Positions 32,400 through 41,800 of a DNA stretch of 64,000 nt are shown here, piece by piece. The DNA is from Isoetes taiwanensis. Its lineage: Eukaryota; Streptophyta; Lycopodiopsida; Isoetales; Isoetaceae. The first letter of the stretch is position 1. Each line of letters begins with the position of its first letter. The notes under the pieces are model-generated. The model saw only the letters and a list, made by a program, of their open reading frames with translations, was not told the origin of the DNA and ran no database searches. The stretch covers positions 7,570,109-7,634,108 of the forward strand of contig JAJEKV010000004.1 of NCBI GenBank assembly GCA_021234155.1, read 5' to 3'. The position numbers were made by a program, and so were the translations under genes.

Positions 32400-35365
32400 T
32401 CGGACGGGCCATTAATCGTATGCGTGGCCAATCCCCGCCCGCCACGTGGGACCTTGGGATACTTGGAGGGGGCAGAGCACTCGCCGATTTCGAAGAGTCC
32501 AAGTCTGGGCGCAGAACTCTCGCGGTGGGCGCTACCGGATTCCTCTGTGCACAGTGGTTTTTGTCGGGCGACGGCACCATTAGCGCTGCGGAAGTCGTTT
32601 ACATACGTTTACCTCCTGTATTAACGAAGTTACGGAGGTAAAATCGACCCTTTCAGTCTGTTATATCAAGTTTTTTACTATTTCCTACTATTCTTTACTA
32701 AATCTTACTGTGGCTTGCAGATGGACGAATCCTTAAACCTGGAAGTCAGCCTCAACACCAGTTTTGGCGAGAATCTTTGTCTTGAAGGCGCTGCTTCATA
32801 TGCATTCCGATTCGGGCGTCCCCGCATGCTGCGGAAGCGGATTAGGATGCCGAGGTGGAGTCCCCGGCCGCCGGGGCAACAAAAATTGGATGAAGGGGAG
32901 GAAAAAATCGGGTGGGGAAGAAACGAGAGGAGGAGGTGAAAGAACGAGCTTCTGTGGACGCTCAACTGCTGGGCGATTTGAATGAGGAAGGGGGGCCAGT
33001 AAAGGAGGGTGTTGTCATAGACGAGCCTGATGCGCGTTACTTGAACGAAGAGCCCCCTGATTACAGTTACGATCAGCTGGCAAAGAGATGGAAGTGCTTA
33101 GTTGATGACTGCACCAAAAGTTACTCCAGGAAGGTTGAGCTCGAAAATCACAGGTTTCGAGTGCATGCCTTGGTTGATAGGTGGCGGGTTCCTGATGCGC
33201 CGAGGGGGAGGATCCCAAACCGTATTCATTTGCCCAATGCTGAGCCCGCCAAGGCCTAATGCCAATCGAGAAGAAGAGGAGTTATGCAAAGGTTTCGTGG
33301 CGAAGCATGGATCCGGACTATAAATATGCCCACAACCTCACCCGAAAATTGCAGAGGGGGGGAGACATCTTTGCCGGAGTGGTGGCGGATGAGCAAATTG
33401 AAATGGGTCTTCGATAAGAGCCAAAGAGAAGCCTTCATTAATTTATTGTGTGCGAGAGGAAGAAAGCAAGTGAATTGGAAAGCCAACAATTGCGGATCGA
33501 GGAGATAAAGGCACGGATCAGGCGAGCACCAAAAATTTAATCTCGATGATGAGCTTTGGCCTCCACTAACCAAAGAGGGGAGCAAAGCCAATTGGGCCGA
33601 TGATGTGAGCGAGGAGGTGGCTGCAGCAGCAGGTAAGCATTCGTCCCCTCTGCCTAAACCTGCCCCTTTGCCTAAAGCTGCCCCTTTGCCTAAACCTGTG
33701 TTGCCAAAGCCAGGCCCAAAAAATTGTCGGAGGCATCGTGCAGATCCAAAACCCCCAAAACCTCCTCCTAAATCCACTGAATTCATGGCCGCTAACCGGA
33801 TCCTGCTGGAAACTGAGCTCGAAGATAATATTCCCAAGCCCAGCAAGATTATGCTGTATCATTTGTACTCTGTCGATCCACATTTTCTCGATTCTGTTTT
33901 GGACTACCAAAGTGGTGTTGATGCCGATCGATGGCAGTGCCCTTCACATTAAATTTCCCTGTGGTGGTTGAGAGCCCCTTCATCAAGGTGGGCAGCAAGT
34001 CAGCAAATGTCGAGTTTTACATCCAAGAAGCCGAGGCCCTAAAATTTATGACAATCCCTTCCGGCGGGGATCGGAGAGCGATGTGGACTCGGATTGCATT
34101 GGTTCTTATCTCCGTAAGTTTTTAAGTTCTTAAGTTTCTTCAATTTCAGTTTTTCATTGCACTCAATTGCTCAATTGGTATGCAGTGGTAATTCTCGCAC
34201 TCAATTCCAATCGAGAAAAGGTGCCATCATGTGTTCTTGCATCCCTGCTGCATTCGGGCTGTTCTTGAATGGAAGCAAAGGCGGGTTGGCGAGGGGCTTA
34301 TGAGCGCTTGCCAAGCTCATCCCACGACAACCCGTTTGGTAGGGCACGGTGGAAGATCCGACATAAAGACAATTCTATTATATTCTGTCAATCTTTGGGT
34401 AAACTTCGGATCACTTGATTATTTAAGTTTTAAATCTATTCTAATTGCCTTTCAAATTGCTATTTCTTCGTGGCCATTGGAGCCTTTTCATCTTAGTGAC
34501 CGATGCTTTGGCGTGTGCTTTCGGCTTGGAATGCTTTTCAGACCTTGATTCATATGCCCCTTGCATGCATCTACCCGAGAATTTGTGACACTTTGTAAGT
34601 ATTCCTCTCTAACTTTCGAAATATTTAATCTTTTGCATTATGATTGAAGCTAATTTCTTATTCATACTTTTGATTCCTCACAAACGTGTTTAAGAGGTGG
34701 AGGCATGAGGAAAGTGCATTGCATAATGCACCCCGCATTCCATTAGAAACTCCCCAACAAACACAATAATTCGGATTTGTGGTGTGTATGTCATAAATTA
34801 TGTGAAGAAATTTGTTAAAGATATCGGTGGCAAGGAGGATAATGTGAGTCTTTGAGTTTATGTTTCTTGTTTCTTTTTTTAGGCAAATTTTCAGTTCATG
34901 GCTAAATTCATGTTTTAATGCGATTCTCGATTAACCGTGATTGGTTCAAAAAAGAAGACATAGATTGCATGAGGTGGGGCTTCAAGATAATGCTCGAAAC
35001 TACATGATTGCTTGGTTGCAGGGAAGTCCACCTTTTACTTACCCCAGGGTGACACGGGTGATAGCAGGATCCAGACCCGCTTGCTGGTACATGGTCCTTG
35101 ACATGCTGGTAAGGATCTACAAGTTTGTGAATGTGAATATCTCAAAAAACTCCCAATGTGAATATTTTCTTGAATGTGAATATCTGGAACACTTGAATGT
35201 AATTGTCTTGAATGTGAATATCTTCATCAAGTCTTCAATGTCAAAACAGGCGCAATTGAATGTAATTTTGGCTTATGGCAATGGCTCAATGCACCAAAGA
35301 ATAATGCTTCAAAGCTTCCACCATAGTTTCAACATGAAAGTTTATTATTGCCACTGTTCCTAGAT
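32400..35365 (+). pseudogene. MULE left-arm gene: C2H2 finger, proline-rich, unknown function
   Basis: A degenerate multi-exon gene transcribed inward from the left arm. A likely intron runs from AG/GTAAAA at 32636 to GCTTGCAG/A near 32720. About 32912-33259 encodes a C2H2 zinc finger with spacing C-X4-C-X12-H-X4-H (WKCLVDDC ... ENHRFRVH). A further stretch at 33605-33952 has LPKPAPLPKAAPLPKP repeats, then PPKPPPKS. Later conserved-looking pieces include FPVVVESPFIKVGSKSANVE (33945-34010). I do not recognise the protein. Frameshifts between the blocks show decay. Its position matches that of the second gene of autonomous Mutator elements, but there is no detectable similarity to mudrB that I can claim. 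Confidence 0.5.
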
Positions 35366-35466
35366 ATATTCCAATGGTTAATAATACATTCATAATTTCA
35401 ATGGTTAACATATATTAACATGTTAAATTTGTTGAATGCTGAATATATATTAACATGTTGAATGCT

Positions 35467-35762
35467 GTGATCCCGGAGGGCGGGATCAGCAAGCAGCCGG
35501 ACGGGGGATCCCGGAGGATGGGATCTATTTTAAGGGGTGTGTGATCGGGAGGAGGGATCACCAAGTAAGAAGGGACGCGGGATCCCGGAGGAGGGATCCC
35601 TTTTTTCCTTTTGTGTGTGATCGGGAGGAGGACGGGAGCAAAGTACAGGCGGACGCGGGATCCCGGAGGAGGGGATCCCGTTTTAATTAATATGTGATCC
35701 CGGAGGACGGGATCACCTACCTAGCAGGCGGACGCGGGATCCCGGAGGAGGGGATCCCTGCA
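35467..35762 (+). repeat. Central hairpin-motif array 1 of the MULE
   Basis: About eight copies of GATCCCGGAGGAGGGGATC or close variants, spaced roughly 37-40 bp, several preceded by GCGGACGCG. All are in the orientation seen in the right terminal repeat. Some copies have lost one or two bases (GATCGGGAGGAGGGATC). Confidence 0.9.
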
Positions 35763-35917
35763 CGTATTTTTATTACTTTTTGGTACTATGGTCCAAGGCT
35801 CAATGGTCTTAACTTGGCTAAACTCAAAACATTTTATCCCTATGGTCTTACCTTTAGAAATTGAATTCATGGCTTAACCGTTGTACAACGGTTAGTACAA
35901 CGGTTGGCTCATGAGTC

Positions 35918-35925
35918 TATATATA
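35918..35925 (+). promoter_or_regulatory. TATA box upstream of central MULE ORF
   Basis: TATATATA in ATGAGTCTATATATACTCAT, about 100 bp upstream of the ATG at 36024. Upstream lies a duplicated TACAACGGTTGG/TACAACGGTTAG. Between TATA and ATG there is a tandem repeat with GTTGAGTTCAGTGGCAGTCT. Confidence 0.5.
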
Positions 35926-36023
35926 CTCATGCCTTGATCTTGGTAGAAAGTTGAGTTCAGTGGCAGTCTCTCAGTTGAGTTCAGTAGCAGTCTCTCAGTT
36001 CAATTGCTTACTGTTAAGGCCAA

Positions 36024-36287
36024 ATGGTGAGGACCCGACAACAGGTTGCTGAGAGCAGTGCCATCAATGCCCATACACTTGAGGATATTCTCGTCCACTC
36101 GAATGAAATTCAGGAGGATGTGGGCCTAGAGCTCGCCCAACCTGACGGCATCAAAACGTTCAGAAGTAAGCTTCATATTCATGTTCTACTTTCATATTAA
36201 TCTTTTCATGATCCCCTCATGCTTCATGCAGAGACCGTGGAGAATGGGGAATTCAGGCAGAAGCCATGGCAAAAGTGCAGGAGGTAG
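36024..36287 (+). CDS. Small two-exon ORF in the MULE centre, function unknown
   Basis: ATG at 36024 opens MVRTRQQVAESSAINAHTLE. A GTAAGC donor follows 36165 and an acceptor ATGCAG ends at 36231, with a T-rich intron of 66 bp. Joining the exons keeps the frame and gives a 65-residue acidic-to-basic protein ending KPWQKCRR before TAG at 36285-36287. A TATA box lies 100 bp upstream and the unit sits between the two hairpin arrays. No family recognised. It could be a third MULE gene, the surviving first exons of a longer gene, or a captured host 5' end. The splice sites are inferred from sequence only. Confidence 0.4.
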
Positions 36288-36451
36288 ATTCAGAGTGATT
36301 CCGAATTGGAATGTCAGTTTTAAGCCATTGTATTAATTTCAATGTTTCAAAGCTTATTAAAAGTAATGGTTAAGGGATATTTCAATGGTTATTCCAAGAC
36401 ATATGTCAATGGTTAAGGGATGTTATAAATAATATACTAACAAATTCAATC

Positions 36452-36710
36452 CTGTGATCCCGGAGGACGGGATCACCAGGCAGGCGGACGCGGGATCCCG
36501 GAGGAGGGGATCCTCTTATAACCAGTGTGTGATCCCGGAGGAGGGGATCCCGTTAAAACCAGTATGTGATCCCGGAGGAGGGGATCGTCACGCAGGCGGA
36601 CGCGGGATCCCGGAGAACGGGATCACCAGGCTGGCGCACGCGGGATCCCGGAGGAGGGGATCACATTACAGGCGGACGCGGGATCCCGGAGGAGGGGATC
36701 CCACGTACGC
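36452..36710 (+). repeat. Central hairpin-motif array 2 of the MULE
   Basis: Seven copies of GATCCCGGAGGAGGGGATC or variants (GGACGGGATC, GAACGGGATC) at intervals of about 38 bp, alternating GTGATCCC and GCGGGATCCC starts. ORFs through it are repeat artefacts. Confidence 0.92.
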
Positions 36711-37120
36711 TTTTTTTATTAGTTTTTTATCCTATGGTCTAAACTCTAAACATTAAACATTTAACTCAAGGGTCTAAATTATCCTAACATTTAACTCCTA
36801 ACAATAAACATTGATAACATTGACAATATTTATAAGTACATAGGTGAATATTGATTTATTTATACCTACTGTTTACAAAACTCTAAACTTGACCTGAACA
36901 ATTAACAAGACAATGAAGCTCATGAGGTGTCAATGAGCATTAAACAACAACAAACTCACGATGCCATTCTCACAACAGGCCCTCCATCTCAACTTGCTTC
37001 CAACTCTTCTTGGGTTCCTTGTCTTTCCTCTTCCCAATTTCTATTAGAGGCTTCAGCCTTACCAAACTATTACCACACTCCTGTTCCACTGCATTAGTGG
37101 GGATACATGTTATGGTTCTG
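36711..37120. other. AT-rich spacer at the 3' side of the MULE transposase
   Basis: No ORF or known motif. Probably the 3' untranslated region and terminator of the minus-strand transposase. Confidence 0.4.
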
Positions 37121-39690
37121 TTAGCTTTCAAGCCGCGTGTCGAGTTGTCTCATGAGTGAATCAGTTGCAATTAGCATGCCTGGATCTTTTTCTGCCCTTG
37201 ACATCACTCTAGCAATGACTTCTTGTAAAGATCTCCTTGTCTTATCCAGGTTAATCCTTGCCTCCTTTTGAGAGGGAGACTCGTCCAAGCTTACAATCTC
37301 AACCACATCTTCGTATGTGGTTTCCTCCCCATGAGGGGCCCCATGATCCTCACATGGCCTCAAGTAGTCCATGCCCCCACAAATTGACCCATATTGAGAT
37401 CCAAGCACCTGTAAAAGATCTTGATCCCTGTAGTTGCCCAACATTTGCATGACCTTAACTTGGTGCTTACATAAGTTGCCCTTGGCTCCCCAGGGACAGT
37501 CACAGCATGCCCAGTTCTTGTGTGCCCCGTTCACAAAGTATGGTCCTTGCCCTAGAGTGCGTTCACTTTGCACTTCTGCCTCACCTTCTTCGAAGTTAGT
37601 GAATGTGACCTGTTCATCAGCAATCTTCCTTGCACCCAATATGGCACATTGTATTATCTCTTCCTGGGAGGTGTTCACCACAAACCCTGCTTCCTTCATG
37701 GACCTAGATGACAAGAGAATTATATTCTTGCAAAATCAAAATAGGCTACAAATGATGATTAGAAGTTATACCTGATGTATGCCATGTGTGTCTCCACGTT
37801 GTTGGTTAGAATGTAGAGGAGCCAGTCAATCCTCCGTCCTCGGAGTGCTCGTTTTGAAATGCCCAGGCGCCTTTTCAAGGCACAATGCCATGCCTCTATG
37901 GCTGCATTAGTCTCTTGGTTGGAGTGAGGGTACATCCTTGTAGCCAATACCCATTGGCAAATGTTTTTGGTCCACTCCTTACTCATGTAAGCCGCCAACT
38001 TGGGGTATTGAGGATACTTCCTCAATAAGTCCTCCAATTTCCTAGTTGCCTCCCTCCTTACTGCCTCCCTATACTCTTCACCGTACACATTGTCCCCTAG
38101 AGGACCTTCTGTCCTGTACATAATGTAACCAAGTTCCTTGAACAGATCGTTACGTGCCACCTTGTTCTTGATGTTCTTCTGCAACCACTTGATCCAAGCC
38201 CTCCTCACGTACGGGCACACTAGGAAAAACCTATGAAATTAAACAATGTTAGTACACTTGTGATTTGCTTCCAAGGATTAGAGTTTGACAAGTTACTTTT
38301 TTCACGGCCTTTATCTCAGCATGGGCATCATCTGTAATGATGCAAGAAGGCTGCCAATCAGGATCATCTCGGCATAAGGACTCCTTTAGTGCTTGCATCC
38401 ACTTTGTTATAGCTCCACTCTTTTGAGAATTGGTAATAACGTAAGCCAATGGTAAACCATTGGAATACTCATCAAAGGCGAGAAGTGTGAAAAGATAGAA
38501 CCTGCATTAAACCATACACAATAATCAAATCAACACACAATAAAAGTTGAGGAAGAACCGCACCTCTTGTCGTTTGTTTTGAATGTAGAGTCCATGCAAA
38601 TGGCTTTGTTCTTGCCAAATTTCAACATGGACTCCCTTTGGATTGGAGTCATAACTCCTAATTGAAACAAGTCTCCTTGCTCATACATGAACACCGAATC
38701 TTGATGTTGTTGAACCCACATGTCAATGCTAGTGGGAAGATCTTCATGTAGCTTCCATGTGTTACGAACAACTCCCTTTTCAATATTGTACACGTCCTGA
38801 ATTTTCAACACATCATCCCTGCACATGCTTTACTGTCCATTCACTTCAAGTCTCAACCTCCACCTCTCTTCATGCATGTTCATTACACTACGTGGCGTGT
38901 GCCATTGGACAAGCTTCTGTCTTACCCATTCCCTCAATTCTTGTGAGATCCAGGGTGCTAGCTTGAACCTAACTCCAAAGGATGGGTCAACAAACCTACC
39001 ATGGCAGGGCAAACCTTGGATATTCTTGTGATCAAACCCATAATAAGTGATATGTGAAAATTCTGGAAGGAAATAGAGTTGCCTGATTGTGAAATGGCAC
39101 TGGCAGCCCCTACGTATGCCCTCTCCCCTCTCAACCCTTTTCCTACGTGTGCCCGGTGGACGTGAACCACATGAGTGTTTGCTGTCTTGTCCTGAGGTCC
39201 ATATGAACACCAATATCTGTATTGTGCATTACAAGTTAGTATTAATCTACTAGGTGTAATCTTAATGACAAGCACCTCAAATGACTTAAAAAAGCAAGAT
39301 TTATAATCAAACACATAGCTGAGCAAACACATAATCTTGGACTCATGATTTAAAACAAAAACACATGTATCAAACCAATACCTCTTCAACGTAACATATG
39401 AATCCTTGTAGGGTCTTTTTAACACTCTCTCAGGCACTGAACTTCTTAGATAGAAATTGGCAGGTGCTTCACAATTCCTCTACTCCCCAAGAACGAAATC
39501 TTGGACCCGGTCTGTATGGATGTAGCAAGTCCAAACAAGCATTTGGCCACCCCCTTGAATATCAGGTACAAAATGCTCTTCAGGATACCAATGTAAGTTG
39601 CCATGATCAAACAGGCCATTTGGAGGTGTTTCGGGCTGTATCTCAGCCCTAAGCTGGAAATAAGAACAAACAGAAAATGACAACGCTTGT
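37121..39690 (-). pseudogene. MULE transposase with SWIM zinc finger, five exons, disrupted
   Basis: Minus-strand Mutator transposase. GT-AG introns are visible at about 39381-39217, 38563-38502, 38296-38231 and 37771-37704. Order: an N-terminal region (39690-39382); a block with GCQCHFTIRQLYFLP and GLPCHG; the MULE catalytic domain with first Asp in AICMDSTFKTNDKR, second in PSCIITDDAHAEIKAV, and Glu in TNAAIEAWHCALKRRLG; then a SWIM finger CDCPWGAKGNLCKH (about 37500-37455) and a C-terminal tail ending DTRLES. Breaks: TAG near 39478, TAA at 38832-38830, a frameshift near 39190, and another at the start of exon 4, where VFPSVPV shifts to CPYVRRAWIKWL. All three catalytic acids survive. Confidence 0.88.
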
Positions 39691-40065
39691 TTTCGGGCTG
39701 TTATCTCAGCCCTAAGCTGGAAATAAAAACATTAAACACAAAATCAGAACGCTTCTTTAAAGCCCTTGAACTTACCTCTTCTCTCTTCTGCTCTAACTCG
39801 TCCATAGCTGCCGCAGCCACAGCCGCATTGCGCTCCTCCTCCATGCCTCGCTACTTCGACATCAGCCACACGCAACAGGGACGAACCACACTCAGATGGT
39901 GATCCCGGAGGGTGGTCTCAGAACGTCCACGTGTTCTCATTGTATTGGTTTGTCCGTGCATGGGCTGGCAGAATTCAAACTTAGACCACCTGATTAGTCC
40001 ACGCCGCCATCTCTACCGTCCAAACATTCTCATATTCTGGCCTCCGGAATCACAGGGGCAAATGA
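39691..40065. other. MULE right-arm leader
   Basis: Between the transposase and the right inverted repeat. It has a duplicated CGGGCTGT.ATCTCAGCCCTAAGCTGGAAATAA block (39630-39665 and 39692-39728) and one isolated GATCCCGGAGG half-motif at 39901. Probably promoter and 5' leader of the minus-strand gene. Confidence 0.4.
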
Positions 40066-40717
40066 CAATGGGGATCCCGGAGGAGGGGATCACCACGGCG
40101 GATAGCGTCCGCCGTTATCAGCCACGGGGGGGATCCCGGAGGAGGGGATCACGACGGCGGATAGCGTCCGCCGTTATCAGCCACGGCCGGGTGATCCCGG
40201 AGGAGGGGATCCGCGTCCGGGGTGCCGGGGATCCCGGAGGAGGGGATCACCTCGGCGGATAGCGTCCGCCGTTATCAGCCACGGCCGGGTGATCCCGGAG
40301 GAGGGGATCCGCCCGGGTGCCCGGGGATCCCGGAGGAGGGGATCACCTCGGCGGATAGCGTCCGCCGTTATCAGCCATTAGGGTGATCCCGGAGGAGGGG
40401 ATCCGCGTCCGGGGTGCCGGGGATCCCGGAGGAGGGGATCACCTCGGCGGATATCGTCCGCCGTTAACAGCCAGCGACCGTGGGGATCCTGGAGGAGGGG
40501 ATCGCGTGGATGATCCCAGAGGCGGGATCTCGAGGCGCGAACGGCCGCGATTGCAGAACGGGGTTTGGACGGGCGGGATGGTGCGGGCCGACGTGGCGTC
40601 TGCCGTACCTCAGAACGGGGTCTCCCGAACGGACCCCGTCGAGTGAGACCCGGGATCCCGGAGGCCGGTAAATTTATCTCCGGGATCACCGAATCAAGGG
40701 TAAAAGTATCCTGAGCC
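40066..40717. repeat. MULE right terminal inverted repeat
   Basis: Nine copies of GATCCCGGAGGAGGGGATC (one with CCTGG) alternate with GGCGGATAGCGTCCGCCGTT and a GGTGCCGGGGA linker; then the 200-bp unique outer part matches the left end in inverse orientation. Copies here are nearly identical, so array homogenisation is recent. Confidence 0.93.
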
Positions 40718-40726
40718 GAACTGAAG
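40718..40726. other. Mutator target-site duplication, right
   Basis: GAACTGAAG, matching 31402-31410 exactly. Confidence 0.95.
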
Positions 40727-41222
40727 GGACTCAACACCAATCAGTTATAGTGGACAAAAAAATCGCTAAAAGTTGCCATGCCTGAGCAGTAACAGCCGCA
40801 GGCTTGGGCAAAAGGAAACGTAACGCAAGTCCTACACCAACAGAAAGAAGTAGAGGTAAAAGTTTAGCCCCTTCCCAAGCAGGTTGCTTCAAATTCGGCG
40901 GATCATCATCTGTCGAGGAAGATACAGTTGCAACAGCTTTCGTTTTGATCGGATTGCCAGGTTTAAGAAGAATGGGAAAGGACCCATAAAAGATTTTTGG
41001 CGCGAAGCAGTGCAGGGGCGTATTGTTACAGAGAAAAAACGTTGGTGATTTTGAATGGAGTCCGAAAGAAAGCCGCTCACTGGAAGATGTTACTGCATTG
41101 GCTAGGGGCTTAATACTTAGCAGGCAGCCATTTTTATGGGTGATGAGGGCTGGCTCTGTTGCTGGAGAATTTTCTGACTTCCAACAAACATTTTTAGAAG
41201 TGACGAGGCTGGTTACCGTGGA
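40727..41222 (-). pseudogene. Plastid 2-oxoglutarate/malate translocator fragment (DiT1-like)
   Basis: On the minus strand the frame encodes a Ser/Thr-rich stretch like a chloroplast transit peptide, then WEGAKLLPLLLSVGVGLALR and PAAVTAQAWQLLAIFLSTI. This is the start of the mature plastid dicarboxylate translocator (DASS/SLC13 type), including the first membrane segment. In plants this inner-envelope carrier exchanges 2-oxoglutarate and malate for ammonia assimilation. After STI a one-base loss turns the expected GLVLSP into a TGA (about 40735), and the Mutator target site follows. Nothing recognisable as the rest of the carrier is found beyond the MULE at 31400. It is a non-functional N-terminal piece, joined in frame to the GH17 fragment upstream. 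Confidence 0.75.
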
Positions 41223-41800
41223 CATATTGGGATAGAACAGCCCAAAGTGTCTTTCTGATGCACTGCCATCCTTTGAATCTTCATTAAACAGCTCAAAAAT
41301 ATAAGCATCTATCTCGATTCCAGGCTTCATAAGAGTGCCTGTTTCGTCTGCACATGTCTGACAAGATTATTATTATATAATTCTGCATTTTCCATGCTTG
41401 CCCCTGTTTCAGATGGATCCCCAGCAGATGGCCATCATGTTTCGGACACCATCAGTTTTAATTCTGCATGATTCGTCCTCTTCAAGGCTGCATAAACTGC
41501 ATCTAACTGAGCATCAAACAGATTTGTGTAGTGCAAATTGGTATTGGGGTCTGTAAATCCAGAAGCATTTGACACAAACAATGCGTATTCAAGTGGAATG
41601 TTTTGGGTATTATCTCTGTAGGAAAAAAGGGATACACATCTATCATAAAAGCAGCATCAGTCTGTGACAGAAAATCCAGCAGAGACTGCATAATGGTCTG
41701 AAGACTAGCCTTAAATGAGCCTGCAGACGGAGGAAAAGAAGAACCCTCTTCTAGAACATCAAATGCATGAGGAGTTGAAACCCTAATCCGCTACATGATG
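41223..41800 (-). pseudogene. GH17 glucan endo-1,3-beta-glucosidase fragment
   Basis: Minus-strand remnant of a plant family-17 beta-1,3-glucanase, which hydrolyses callose-type glucans in the wall. Order: RIRVSTPHAFDVL, SLLDFLSQTDAAFMIDVYPF, then after a frameshift YALFVSNASGFTDPNT and YTNLFDAQLDAVYAALKR, then VSET-stop-WPSAGD, where the invariant Gly beside the nucleophile Glu is TGA. After another frameshift comes EIDAYIFELFNEDSKDG and RHFGLFYPN, which closes the catalytic barrel. At FYPNMSTV the reading passes without a stop into the translocator piece. The N-terminal third is missing. Confidence 0.85.

Larger units (their letters stand above)
31411..40717. mobile_element. Complete 9.3-kb Mutator-like element (MULE)
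   Basis: Both ends read GGCTCAGGATACTTTTACCC inward, and the first 74 bases of the two terminal inverted repeats are identical. A perfect 9-bp duplication GAACTGAAG flanks the element. The left arm carries a degenerate plus-strand gene (32.7-35.4 kb); the right arm carries the minus-strand transposase (39.7-37.1 kb). The two converge on a centre that contains two arrays of the element's hairpin motif and a small ORF. This resembles MuDR, which has two convergent genes between long TIRs. Stops and frameshifts in the transposase imply the copy now depends on another element to move. Confidence 0.93.

Noticed and set aside
35467-36710. CRISPR-like spacing of the GATCCCGG motif
   Set aside because: The spacers are themselves similar and short, the motif continues into terminal inverted repeats, and the context is a plant Mutator element.
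36800-37120. Additional transposase exon downstream of 37121
   Set aside because: The SWIM-finger exon ends at a clear stop (DTRLES then TAG) and the following DNA is AT-rich without a frame.
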